From: JANXQG01 sp963709175
Lineage (GTDB): Bacteria; Planctomycetota; Planctomycetia; Pirellulales; Thermoguttaceae
Direction of reading: 5' to 3'
Assembly (NCBI GenBank): GCA_963709175.1
Contig: CAVPVK010000014.1
Location: 310,001-374,000, forward strand
Length of the DNA: 64,000 nucleotides
This document shows positions 29,174 through 38,891 of this stretch, in pieces. How positions within the stretch are numbered: the first letter of the stretch is position 1; each line of letters starts with the position of its first letter. Under the pieces are notes generated by a model. It had not been told where the DNA came from. It ran no database searches and was given only the letters and a program-made list of their open reading frames with translations. Both the position numbers and the translations under genes were made by a program.

Positions 29174-29719
29174 TTATTTGCTGCCGGTAGTGGCAGCTCC
29201 CATGAGCTTTGGATCCATGACGGTGGCGGCCGCCTTCTTGGCCACCATGTCGATGCGGTCGGCTGGCCAGCCGTCGTCGGTCCGGGTCGATTCGAGCACG
29301 GGTACGTTGGCGGCGTAAGGCATCTGGGCGACAAACCGCTGGACGGCCGCCATCCGTGCGACGGTTTCCTGGGGCGTGTTGGCCCGATGCACGTAAACCA
29401 AACGGTAGGGCTCGGGAGCTTCGTTGACAATCCACTGCACCCGCAGCCGGCCGGCCTCGGTCAGTTCCGTGCCGTTGGTGAGGAAGTGGCACTCTGAGAG
29501 CAGGTTCTGGCGTTCCCAGCCGGCGGCAACCTGCACGCTCCACACCTGTCGGATCATGCTTCGCTCCGTCTGAACATAGGGCTCGGGCCAGCGATTCCGT
29601 GTCCGTGCATCTTCTGCGATGCTGGAAAAGAAGTCGGCCAGCTCGCCGGCAACCAAGGGAGACGAAATCCCGAGCACGATCACGGTAAAGGCAAGCCGCA
29701 TTTTGCCGCGTCCCAACAT
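29174..29719 (-). CDS. Secreted protein, hypothetical
   Basis: About 181 residues with a signal peptide (MRLAFTVIVLGISSPLVAG). The mature part includes 'WPEPYVQTERSMIRQVWSVQ', and 'LTEAGRLRVQWIVNEAPEPY', then 'LVYVHRANTPQETVARMAAV'. The latter resembles the periplasmic part of OmpA-like or ring-forming proteins, but I cannot assign a family. The ATG at 29719 is preferred to 29725 because GAGG then sits seven bases upstream. It lies 85 bases ahead of the TPR gene on the same strand, so the two are probably co-transcribed. Confidence 0.65.
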   Translation of the reverse strand: MLGRGKMRLAFTVIVLGISSPLVAGELADFFSSIAEDARTRNRWPEPYVQTERSMIRQVWSVQVAAGWERQNLLSECHFLTNGTELTEAGRLRVQWIVNEAPEPYRLVYVHRANTPQETVARMAAVQRFVAQMPYAANVPVLESTRTDDGWPADRIDMVAKKAAATVMDPKLMGAATTGSK

Positions 29720-29936
29720 GACCATTCCTCTCTGAAAGCAATCCTGTTATGACCGGTATCGGCAAAAAAAGAGGTGTGATTACTCCTTGATTTGTCTGGC
29801 TGACCGGAATTCACCAGATTAGCCAGTTTCACGCGGCCATTGGGGCGGGCGGTCGCCGCACTCGAAAAGATCACTATTTCCACGATATTACGATTAACGC
29901 CGGAACTCTTGCGTCTCGCTTATACCGTGCAGGAGG

Positions 29937-30986
29937 CTAGACCTCTTCATCGCTCGCTTCGAAGGCGGTTTTCCATTGCTCGCGGTGTTCCAGACAGATA
30001 AGCAAACCCTTGGCTACCGTTGCCAGAGGTTGCGGATCGAGCCGAACGGGCACGCCCGTCCGCAAGGCCAGGAAGCGGTCGAGCCGGCGGAGGAGTCCGC
30101 CGCCGCCGCAGAGCACCATGCCGTTGCGGGTCAGATCGGCAGCCATATCGGGGCTGCACTGATCCAGGGTGGTGCGGAGGGCGTCGACTATCTCCTCCAG
30201 CGGGTCCTCCAGGGCATGGCGAACTTCTTCGCTGGTGATGGTCGCCCGGCGGGGAAGGCCGCTGACGGCGTCGGCGCCGCTGATTTCTGCGACGAGCTCC
30301 TCTTCCAGAGCGTAGGCGCTGCCGATGTCGATCCGCAGGCGCTCGGCGGCCGACAGTCCGATGCGGAGGCTATAGCGGCGGCGCAGGTAGGCGACAATCG
30401 CCCGATCCATTCGGTCGCCACCGGTGCGGACGCTTTCTGCGGCAACCAGGTCGCCCAGGCTCATCACGGCTACCTCGGTGGTGCCGCCGCCCACGTTGCA
30501 GATCATGCTCGCCAGCGGCTCGGCAATGGGCAGCCCGGCGCCGATGGCCGCTGCCTTGGCCTCGGGCATGACCCAGACGCAGCGGGCCCCCGCCCGCTGC
30601 ACACTGTTGAAGACCGCCCGCTTCTCCACAGGGGTGATGCTGCCGGGCACGCCCACGAGCACGCGAGGTCGCAATCGCCAGCCTGGTGGTTGGGCTTTGC
30701 GGAGGAAGTAGCGGAGCATCGACTCGCAGAGCACGAAATCGGTGACCACGCCTCCGGCCAACGGGCGGACAACGGCGATTCGTTGTGGCGTGCGGCCTTG
30801 CATTTGCCGGGCCATGTGCCCGACTGCTGCGCCGCCGGAAAGAACCTTGCCGCTGGCCTGATCGACGGCCACGACCGACGGTTCATCGAGCACAACTCCC
30901 TCGCCGGGAATGCCGACAAGCGTGTTGGCCGTGCCCATGTCGACGGCCAGGTCGCAACGGAAAGTGGGGAAAAGTCGCTGGAGCAT
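29937..30986 (-). CDS. mreB: MreB-like actin-family rod-shape protein
   Basis: A 349-residue actin-fold ATPase. 'CDLAVDMGTANTLVG' (from residue 11) is the phosphate-1 loop, 'CNVGGGTTEVAVMSLG' the phosphate-2 loop, and 'MVLCGGGGLLRRLDRFLA' the adenosine-binding loop. Its length fits MreB. MreB polymerises under the membrane and guides cell-wall synthesis. In planctomycetes, which divide without FtsZ and are often round or ovoid, its role is less certain. No mreC, mreD or rodA lies next to it. Upstream is an 81-bp inverted repeat. The frame is intact. Confidence 0.9.
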   Translation of the reverse strand: MLQRLFPTFRCDLAVDMGTANTLVGIPGEGVVLDEPSVVAVDQASGKVLSGGAAVGHMARQMQGRTPQRIAVVRPLAGGVVTDFVLCESMLRYFLRKAQPPGWRLRPRVLVGVPGSITPVEKRAVFNSVQRAGARCVWVMPEAKAAAIGAGLPIAEPLASMICNVGGGTTEVAVMSLGDLVAAESVRTGGDRMDRAIVAYLRRRYSLRIGLSAAERLRIDIGSAYALEEELVAEISGADAVSGLPRRATITSEEVRHALEDPLEEIVDALRTTLDQCSPDMAADLTRNGMVLCGGGGLLRRLDRFLALRTGVPVRLDPQPLATVAKGLLICLEHREQWKTAFEASDEEV

Positions 30987-31032
30987 CCATACTCCGGGAG
31001 GTCAAAACCGCGGCACGAAACATCCTCATGTA

Positions 31033-31113
31033 GGCCGGAACAAGCTTGCGCAGTTCCAGCAACGGAATTGATCGCTAGCGTGCGTGCCGGACCTGCGCGA
31101 GCTTGTTCCGGCC
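31033..31113. repeat. 81-bp inverted-repeat (REP/MITE-like) element
   Basis: The left arm, GGCCGGAACAAGCTTGCG plus CAG (31033-31053), and the right arm, CTG plus CGCGAGCTTGTTCCGGCC (31093-31113), are 21-base inverted copies with one mismatch around a 39-base centre. It separates mreB from the minus-strand pair upstream. Confidence 0.75.
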
Positions 31114-31125
31114 TGCACTTGCCGG

Positions 31126-31386
31126 TCAGGCCAGCGCCCGCGGTGCATCGAACGCGGCGGTCGCGGGGGGCCGATTCCAGACAGGGTTCGGACCGCCCTT
31201 GATCTGTCCCTCGTATTCGCCTTTCATCAGCATCCAGAGGGCGGCTGTGCCCGTGATGAGCATCAGCAGGGCAATCACCAACAGGACCGTGTAGACGTCG
31301 GCCCGCGGCTTGCGATATTCCTGAGGTTCGCTCTTGGCAGTCTTGGTGGGCTTAGGCTTAGTGGGCTTTGGTGTCCGCTTCAACAT
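31126..31386 (-). CDS. Small single-pass membrane protein
   Basis: An 86-residue protein: a Lys/Pro-rich cytoplasmic head (MLKRTPKPTKPKPTKTAKSE), one strong transmembrane helix (VYTVLLVIALLMLITGTAAL) and a short outer tail. The ATG at 31386 is preferred to a start at 31452, which would lie well inside the preceding gene; even so the two genes overlap by 29 bases, which suggests coupled translation. No family is recognised. It is probably a partner of the coiled-coil protein encoded just upstream. Confidence 0.65.
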   Translation of the reverse strand: MLKRTPKPTKPKPTKTAKSEPQEYRKPRADVYTVLLVIALLMLITGTAALWMLMKGEYEGQIKGGPNPVWNRPPATAAFDAPRALA

Positions 31387-32195
31387 GGTCGCCTTTCTGG
31401 ATCTGGTCGTTGAGCAAGGCCTTGTCGGGGCGGCAGACGGCGCGGTTGCCATAGTCCACCTGGATCACCTGGATGACGCCGATGTACTTCCCCGTGCTGG
31501 GACGGGTGACCACGAAGCGATGTCCCTTGAGCACGCCTTCGTCGGCGCCCAGGGAAATCTCCACGACATCGGGTCTCGGCACGGCCGTGACTTCACCCTG
31601 CGCACCTACCGGCGGGGTCTTGGTGTGATTAAGCGTAACCTTCCAGTAGGCGAGTGACTCTTTCAGCTTGATGATCTGCTCGGCCAATTGCCGCTGCAAC
31701 TTATCCAAACGCCCTTTCTCTGCCACGGCGTTATTTAAATCATCGGTGGTGGCCACGAGTTGCTTCTGGGCCAGGTCGCGTTGGTCCACCGTCAGGTTGA
31801 TTTCCTTCCGCATGCTCTCGACCGATGCTTGCAGTACCTTGAGATGCTCCTCCGCCCCCTGGATGGCCAGAGACAGTTTGACCGCCTCGTTCTCCTTGCT
31901 TTGCAACTCCGCCCGGCGGGCGTCGCGATCGGCGATAGCGATCTTCGCCTCGTTCTCCAGGGCGATGATGCGGGATCGTATTCTGCGCCTTTTCGTCGTC
32001 CAGGTTCTTCTGCAATCGCTTCTGCTCCTCGAGGGCTTCGTCGCGCTGCTTGTTCAATTCAAGCAATTGCTGGTTCTGGGTCTTGACCACGGCGTACCAA
32101 TTCTGGTGCGCGGCATGGACCATCAGGGCGAAGGTCGCAAAGACCAGGCACATGACGAAGATTAAAACGGTAAAAATCTTGCCCACGAGGTTCAT
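31358..32195 (-). CDS. Membrane-anchored coiled-coil protein (frameshifted)
   Basis: An N-terminal helix (MNLVGKIFTVLIFVMCLVFA, continuing TFALMV) anchors a long coiled coil rich in Gln, Glu and Lys ('LLELNKQRDEALEEQKRLQK', 'RDLAQKQLVATTDDLNNAVA'). A small C-terminal beta domain follows ('VEISLGADEGVLKGHRFVV'), resembling the end domains of MreC-like or flagellar anchor proteins. Two frames join near 31980. About 279 codons. Proximity to mreB makes a cell-envelope role attractive but unproven. It has its own strong promoter. Confidence 0.7.
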
Positions 32196-32305
32196 GAATC
32201 GACCCCACCTGTTAATTCTTGGACAACAAGACAGCCGCCCACCGCCACGATGGATGCGGTCCGCGCTCCCGGGCGAACGCCAAGCGATTGTTGACCTATC
32301 TGGCT

Positions 32306-32335
32306 AGTATAACTCAGCCCGAATTGCCCTGTCAA
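32306..32335 (-). promoter_or_regulatory. Strong sigma-70 promoter for the coiled-coil/small membrane protein pair
   Basis: Consensus -35 TTGACA (32330-32335) and -10 TATACT (32306-32311) are 18 bases apart on the minus strand, about 110 bases upstream of the start at 32195. The rest of the spacer up to 32576 shows no gene. Confidence 0.65.
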
Positions 32336-32576
32336 CCAAAATGCCGGCCAGATGCACCCAACCCCTCCTTTGGGAAAGCTGGCGGCTGCGCCGAAGAGTA
32401 GGCCGCCATTGCTCGTTTCTTTTTTTCAGATAGGATTGGGAGGTGAGGTTGTTCCGAGTTTAATGAATCGCCGCCGAACTTTTCCAGATAGCTAAATTGG
32501 ACAACTTGGGCTAACGCTGCCGATAAAGAAAAGTGTTCGTGCCCAACACGTCTCCCCTCTCGCTTCCGAAGTGATT

Positions 32577-34752
32577 ATGCCCAATCCCATCCGCCTGATC
32601 CTCGCCCTCCACAATCATCAGCCCATCGGTAACTTCGAACACGTTTTTCAGCAGGCTTACGAAGACAGCTATCTACCGTTTCTCGACGTTTTCAGCCGCT
32701 ACGAATCCTTGCGGATCGCCTTGCACACCAGCGGTTCGCTGATGGAATGGCTGGACGCTTCGCATCCCGAGTATGTCGATCGCCTGGCCGATCTGGCCGC
32801 CAAGGGCCGCATCGAGATCATCGGCGGCGCCTTCTTCGAGCCGATTCTGGCCATGATCCCCAGCCGTGACCGTGTCGGTCAGATCCGCAGTTATTCCCGT
32901 TGGCTGCAAAACCGCCTCGGCACGACCGTCCGCGGAATGTGGATCCCCGAGCGAGTTTGGGAGCAGGCCTTTGCCCACGACCTGGTCGACGCCGGCATCG
33001 AGTACACAATCCTCGACGACTTCCATTTCAAAATGGCTGGGCTGACCGACTCGCAGCTTCAGGGCTACCTGATCACCGAAGACGAGGGCCGCGTGCTGAA
33101 CGTCTTTCCCGGCAGCGAGCGGCTGCGCTACACGATTCCCTTTGCGTCGCCCGAGGAAACCATCGGGCACCTCGCTTGGATGAGCGAGCAGCGGCCCGGG
33201 GCGGTCTGCCTTTTCGGCGACGACGGCGAGAAGTTCGGCACCTGGCCGGAGACCAATAAGCACGTTTATACCGACGGCTGGCTCTGCCGCTTCTTCGATG
33301 CCTTGGTGGCCAATCAGGGCTGGATCCAGGTGACCACGCCTTCCGAGACCATCGACAATGTGCCGCCGGTGGGTAAGGTCTATCTGCCCGATTGCAGCTA
33401 CCGCGAGATGACCGAGTGGGCCTTGCCGACCGAGCAGTTGGTCGAGTATGAGCGGATCACGCACGAGATGCAGGGCGACGCCCGGCTAACGGCCCTGCGG
33501 CGGTTCGTGGGCGGCGGCTTCTGGAGGAACTTCAAGCTCAAGTATCCCGAGGCCGACGAGATGTACTGCCGCATGATGATGGTCAGCCGCCGCCTGCAGG
33601 ACGCGATCGACGACGGCGCAACTGGCAAGGCGATCGAGGACGCCCGGCGGCAACTCTATCGTGCGCAGTGCAACTGCGGCCACTGGCACGGGGCCTTCGG
33701 CGGCATCTATCTGCCGCACCTGCGCAACGCCGTTTATCGTTCGCTGATCGCGGCCGACGAGATCCTCGATCGCGCGGCCGGCAAACCGGAGACCTGGGTC
33801 GAGGCCACGGCCGACGACTATAACTTCGACGCGAGGCAGGAGATTCGTCTGGCCAACGACCGGCTGATGGCCTTGGTCCTTCCCAGCCGCGGCGGAATAC
33901 TCGCCGAGCTGGATGTCCGCCGCATCCAACACAACCTGCTGGCTACGCTCTCGCGGCAGCCCGAGGCCTATCACCGCAAGGTCCTGGCCGGAGCGAACGG
34001 GCAGAACGGGAACTGCGCCAGCATCCACGACCGCGTGGTCTTCAAGCAGGCGGACCTCGACCAGCGGATCCAGTACGACAAGTACCCGCGGAAGAGCCTT
34101 CTGGACCTCTTCTACGACAACGAGACGACGCTGGCCGCCGTGGCCGCCGGGCAGGCGGCCGTGCGGAGCGATTTCGCCAATGCCGTCTATGTGGCCAAGA
34201 TTCGCCGCAATGCCGACCGCATCCAGGTGCAGTTGACGCACGAAGGCATGGCCGCGGGTCTGCCGGTGCGGATTACCAAGGGACTAACGCTGGACGCCGG
34301 CAGCAGCGACGCTGGAGATCGCCTACCTGCTTGAAGGACTGCCGCAGGACCGGTCGCTGCACTTCGCCGTGGAGATGAATTTTGCCGGCCTGCCCGCTGG
34401 GGCCGATGACCGCTACTTCCACGACCTCGACGGCAACCGCTTGGGGCAGCTTGGTACGCACCTCGACCTGGGCGAGTGCCTGGGGTTGCATCTCTGCGAC
34501 GAGTGGCTGGGCATCGACGTGGGGTTGAAGACCTCGCGGCCCACGCACTTCTGGACCTTTCCCATCGAGACGGTCAGCCAGAGCGAGGCCGGCTTTGAGC
34601 TGGTCCACCAATCGACGGCGGTGCAGCCGCACTGGTACGCGACTGGCGACCGCGACGGCCGTTGGTCGGTGACCATGCAGTTGGCGCTGGACACCAGCCG
34701 CGCCGAGGGCCGCGTCGCGCCGCGGCTGGCCGCAGCGGCGGTGACGGGGTGA
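32577..34752 (+). CDS. Glycoside hydrolase family 57 alpha-amylase / 4-alpha-glucanotransferase (frameshifted)
   Basis: A GH57 enzyme acting on alpha-1,4-glucans such as glycogen. It has 'LILALHNHQPIGNFEHVF' at the N-terminus, the nucleophile E125 in 'GMWIPERVW', and the acid/base D215 in 'LFGDDGEKFG'. The C-terminal part matches the DUF1925/DUF1926 beta domains of this subgroup ('GHWHGAFGGIYLPHLRNAVY'). Near 34305 the frame shifts: the first frame ends at 34334, while the protein clearly continues (AVEMNFAGLPAGADDRYFHD) to 34752. No signal peptide is seen, so it is probably cytoplasmic and serves glycogen turnover. A GTG six bases earlier is an alternative start. Confidence 0.87.
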
Positions 34753-34753
34753 A

Positions 34754-34869
34754 ACAGTGGACGGTGGACGGAAAGCAGTGGACGGTGGACAGTGGACAGT
34801 GGACGGTGGACGGTGGACGGTGGACGGTGGACGGTGGACGGTGGACGGTGGACGGTGGACAGTGGACAG
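34754..34869. repeat. Heptamer tandem repeat array (TGGACGG/TGGACAG), forward
   Basis: About 116 bases made almost wholly of TGGACGG and TGGACAG units, interrupted once by GAAAGCAG. It begins immediately after the GH57 stop codon. Because seven is not a multiple of three and the units lack stop codons, all frames remain open across it. Confidence 0.9.
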
Positions 34870-34915
34870 AGGTTGGGGAGCGGAGGGCGGAAAGCAGTGA
34901 GCAGTGGACAGTGGA

Positions 34916-34940
34916 CCCCGCCAAGCTGGACGGGGTTTTT
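34916..34940 (+). terminator. Possible rho-independent terminator between repeat arrays
   Basis: CCCCG (34916-34920) pairs with CGGGG (34931-34935), followed by five T. It lies between the two heptamer arrays and would serve the GH57 transcript. The stem is short, so confidence is modest. Confidence 0.4.
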
Positions 34941-34983
34941 CCGGACATAAGGCATGAATATCGTGAGCACCCTCTGCCCTCTG

Positions 34984-35080
34984 CCCACTGTCCACTGCTT
35001 TCCGTCCACTGCTTTCCGTCCACCGTCCACTGTCCACCGTCCACTGTCCACTGTCCACTGTCCACTGCTTCCCGTCCACC
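34984..35080. repeat. Heptamer tandem repeat array, inverted copy
   Basis: About 97 bases of CTGTCCA/CCGTCCA units, the reverse complement of the array at 34754-34869. The two arrays form a large imperfect inverted repeat around a 110-base centre. The decayed GH95 gene reads into this array without meeting a stop. Confidence 0.9.
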
Positions 35081-35084
35081 GCTC

Positions 35085-37457
35085 CCAAGCGGATGACCTC
35101 GCCCGGTGCGAACGACTTCCGCACGGTCCGCTTCCCATAGCGCAATGTGCATGCGCCGCCGTGCAGGCTGCGAATCTCCGCCGACTGGAGCTTGCCGTCC
35201 TGCCAACGCATGCCGACCTCGTATCCGCCGCGGGCCCGCAGACCCGCGACCGAGCCGTCGCGCCAGCCGCCGGGCAAGGCGGGCAGGAGGCTGATCTCGC
35301 CGGCGTGGCTCTGCAGGAGCGCCTCGGCCACGGCCGCCGTGAAGCCGAAGGTGCCGTCGCACTGGTTGGCGCCGGCGTTGTACAGGTTCGGGCCCGGCGA
35401 CCGGGCAACCCAGGCCTGCAGCCCCGCGTCCACCTTGTCGCCTCGCTCCAATCGGGCCCATACGCAGAGCTTCCACGCCGCAACCCAGCCGCCGCCGAGG
35501 CCCCGCCCGGCCATTCCCTGTTCGATCGCCGCCGCCAGCTTACGGGTCGCGGCGCAATTGGATGGAACAGCCGGGGAAAAAGGCGAAGTTCGGCGAGACG
35601 TTGTGCCCTTGCGGCCCCGGCCGCCAGTCCTCGATCCACTCCTGAAGACTGCCTGAACGGTTGATCTGGTAGGGCGGAATTCTCGTCAGCGCGATTGCCA
35701 GCTTGCCGCGGAATTCGTCGTCGATGCCCAGCGACTTGCTGGCCTCGATGCAGTGCGGAAACAACTCGCGGATGATGGCCACGTCCATCGTGGGCGAGGG
35801 GGAGAGAAACGCCATCCGCCCCTGGCTGTCGTAATAGCCGTGCTCGGGCGACATCGAGAACGGGGTGACCAGCCAGTGATGCTTCGGCTCTTCGATCATG
35901 ACTTCCAGCAGGAACTGGGCGGCGCCCCGCATGACCGGGTAGTACCGCTTGAGGAATTCCCTGTCGCCCGTGTAGGCATAGTGCTCCCAGATGTGCTGGC
36001 AGAGCCAGGCCCCGCCCAGCGGCCACATGCCGAACTGCGCCCGGTCGACCGGCGCCGTTCCCCGCCATAGGTCGAGGTTGTGGTGGGTCACCCAGCCGTT
36101 GACGCCGTAGTACGTGCGGGCCGTTTTCGCCCCGGCGACCGCGGCGTCCTCCAGCATGTCGAACAGCGGCTGGTGGCACTCGGATAGGTTGCAGACCTCG
36201 GCCGGCCAGTAATTCATCTCGGTGTTGATGTTGACCGTGTACTTGCTGCCCCAAGGCGGCGAGACATCCTCGTTCCAGATCGCCTGGAGGTTGGCCGGCT
36301 GGCCGCCGGCCCGGCTGCTGGAGACCAGCGCGTAGCGGCCGAACTGGAAGCAGAGGGCCTCCAGGTTGGGATCGGCAACTCCCCTGGTCCGCGGTTGGTC
36401 CCCTGCCGCGCTCTCCGCGCTCCGCCGCGCTGCCGCTGACTGGAGCCGTGCGTCGGTCGGCCTTTGGTTGGCCGCGGCGTCGCCCAGGTTCAGGTGCACG
36501 CGGTCCATCAGCCCGGCGAAGTCGGCCACGTGCCGGCTGCGGAGCGCGGCATAGTCCTTGCCCACGGCGGCGGCGAGGACCTGCTCGCAGCGCGGCCGCG
36601 GGATCGCCGCTGATGTCGCGGTAATTGACGAAGCTGGTGGCCGCGGCGAGGACGAGCGTGACGGCGTCGGCCCCCTCGATGTGGAGGCTGTCGCCGGCGG
36701 CTTGCGAGCGGCCGCCTTCAGGCGCCGCCGCCAGCGCCGCCTCGAAGCGCAGCCCGTCGCCGCTGACCGGCGCGATCCAGCCGCCCTTGACCGGTCCCTT
36801 CCAGTGCCCGTCCATAACCAGCTTGCCCGCCCTGGCGGTGGCTGTGAAGGGAAAAGGGCTTGCCAGCCGGGCTTGGAGCGAGACGCCGCCCGGCTTGTCG
36901 GACAGTGATGCGCACGACCAGCACGCGGTCCGGCTAGGAGACGAAGACCTCGCGGACGAATCGGGCGTCGCCGGCGCGGTAGGTGATCTTGGCTACGCCG
37001 GTTTCCATGTCCAATTCGCGGCGGTAATCCTCGATCTTCTCGTCGCCCGTCGAAGCCGAGCGTCAGGTCGCCCAGGGGCTCGAAGCATTGCTGCGACGCC
37101 GGGAACGCCCCAGAAATGGGCGTTGGCCATTTGCTCGGCTTCCTGGAACTTGCCGGCGAAAACGAGGTCGCGGATCTGGGGGAAGTACTTGATAGCCGCC
37201 GGGTCATTGTAATCGTGGGGGCGGCCTGACCAAAAGCTGCTTTCGTTCAGCGCGATCCGCTCATGCCGGGCATCGCCGAAGACCATGGCGCCGATCAGGC
37301 CGTTGCCAAGCGGCATCGCCTCATTCCAGCGGGCAGCCGGCTGCCGATACCAGAGGACCATGTCTTTTTGCAGGTCGGCCGACGCCACGCAGGGAGCCAT
37401 CGCCGCCACGGCCGCGAGCCGAAAGCAGATTGCACCGCTAAGGAAAGATGCTCGCAC
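35085..37457 (-). pseudogene. Glycoside hydrolase family 95 (alpha-fucosidase type), broken by several shifts and a stop
   Basis: A secreted GH95-like enzyme, cleaving alpha-L-fucose or galactose from glycans. The N-terminus has a signal peptide and 'LWYRQPAARWNEAMPLGNGL', typical of the family. 'FEPLGDLTLGFDG' near 37080 is in a second frame. A third covers 'KLVMDGHWKGPVKGG' to about 36590. A long stretch (about 36590-35560) contains the diagnostic 'WGSKYTVNINTEMNYWPAEV', and the last part ('NQCDGTFGFTAAVAEALLQS') is in a further frame. There is also an in-frame TAG at 36934-36936. At least four shifts plus one stop exceed the damage in neighbouring genes, so real decay is likely. The 3' end runs into the heptamer array. 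Confidence 0.75.
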
Positions 37458-37590
37458 GAAAAAATCTCATCGTCATTGTCTTGAGAACACCGGCAGGCAT
37501 CAACTATCGCGGCAAAGCTACGGGGAACGCCCCCCGCGGCGTTTTCCGTCAACGCCGCGCAGGGGCGTTCCCCGCTGCCCGTCCGTGCGA

Positions 37591-38571
37591 CTACTTCTTC
37601 AAGCAGGCCCGCAGGCATTCCAACTGGCCGCCCGAACCCAGCTTGCTGTTCTTGTGGGCAATATAGTCGGCGTAGGCCTTGATGAAGACCTTTCCTGGCG
37701 GACGGAGGTCGAAATTGGCGGGATCGTCGCGGAACGCCTCGCGATGGATCGCGCACCAGACGAGGCGGCCGTCGGTGTCGATGTTCACTTTGCAGACGCC
37801 CAGCTTGGCGGCCGGCAAATACTGGTTCTCATCCACGCCGCTAGTGGCCTTCATCTTGCCGCCCGCCGCGTTGATACGGTCGACCCATTCCTTGGGCACG
37901 CTGCTGGAGCCGTGCATGACCATGGGGTAGCTCTTGGGTAGGATCTGTTGGATCTCGGCGATACGGTCCATTCTCAGGCCCTGGCTGCCGCTGAACTTGT
38001 AGGCCCCGTGCGAGGTGCCGATGGCCACCGCCAGCGAGTCGCAGCCGCTCTTGGCGACGAATTCGGCTGCCTGGTCGGGCTCGGTCAGGCACTCGCTGCC
38101 CATGATGTCCTCTTCCACGCCGCCGAGCTGGCCCAACTCGGCCTCGACGGAAATGCCCTTGGCGTGGGCTCGATCGACCACGCGCTTGGTGATTTCCACA
38201 TTTTTCGCAAACGGCTCGTGCGAGGCGTCGATCATAACCGAGCTGTAGAAGCCGCTGGCGATGCAGTCGTAACAAACCTCCTCGGTGCCGTGGTCGAGGT
38301 GCACGGCGAAAATCGCCTCCGGAAAGACGTCTTCCGCGGCACGGATCATGGCCTCCAGAAACCGCTTATCGCTGTAAGACCGTGCGCCGCGGGAAATCTG
38401 GATGATGAACGGGGCGCTGACTTCGGGCTTGGTCGGGTCGCCGTTGGAGTCCGACTTGCCCAAATTACCGCGGAACAGACCTACGGTCTGCTCCAGGTTA
38501 TTGATGTTGTACGCGCCCACGGCATACTTGCCGTAAGCGTGTTCGAACAGTTGTTTGGTGGTGACAATCAT
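37591..38571 (-). CDS. fba: Class II fructose-bisphosphate aldolase
   Basis: A zinc-dependent aldolase that splits fructose-1,6-bisphosphate in glycolysis and forms it in gluconeogenesis. 326 residues. It starts 'MIVTTKQLFEHAYGKYAVGA' and shows the catalytic and zinc-binding region 'FAVHLDHGTEEVCYDC', 'SVMIDASHEPFAKNV', 'EAELGQLGGVEED', 'GTSHGAYKF' and 'MVMHGSSSVPKEW'. The start at 38571 fits the family N-terminus; the upstream in-frame codons to 38661 do not. Compared with relatives there is a short extra loop (GKSDSNGDPTKPEVS) after residue 30. It is a single gene with an intact frame. Confidence 0.94.
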   Translation of the reverse strand: MIVTTKQLFEHAYGKYAVGAYNINNLEQTVGLFRGNLGKSDSNGDPTKPEVSAPFIIQISRGARSYSDKRFLEAMIRAAEDVFPEAIFAVHLDHGTEEVCYDCIASGFYSSVMIDASHEPFAKNVEITKRVVDRAHAKGISVEAELGQLGGVEEDIMGSECLTEPDQAAEFVAKSGCDSLAVAIGTSHGAYKFSGSQGLRMDRIAEIQQILPKSYPMVMHGSSSVPKEWVDRINAAGGKMKATSGVDENQYLPAAKLGVCKVNIDTDGRLVWCAIHREAFRDDPANFDLRPPGKVFIKAYADYIAHKNSKLGSGGQLECLRACLKK

Positions 38572-38891
38572 GATCTTTCGCTTTCTCGTAGGTTGTTTCG
38601 ATCCGCTTCCACACCGCTTGCTTACATAGTCAAGCAATGGAAGAAAGGCCGCTGTCGGCATTCGAATCGAAGCCGGACTATTTTAGCGTAGCTTTCCCCG
38701 GACTGCCAGGGGCCGCGAAATAGCAACGCCCTGCAAGGATTTAATTGTTCAAACCCGGCACATCCGCACCTCACGCGCGACAATTTTGGTCTAGAGTCAT
38801 GTTGCGTTTTGCGGCTAGAAACCCTAAGATTCGCTGCCCCTATTCCGGGTCGGAAGATTTCGGTCACAGAAGCCGTCAAGGATGACGAACC

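Noticed and set aside
34754..35080. Regular repeats that could suggest a CRISPR array
   Set aside because: The units are 7 bases with no unique spacers of constant length and no cas genes nearby. They are simple tandem heptamers.
34273..35085. Extension of the GH95 reading frame through the heptamer arrays to 34273
   Set aside because: The frame stays open only because the heptamers lack stops. The encoded residues are repeat-derived and then antisense to GH57.
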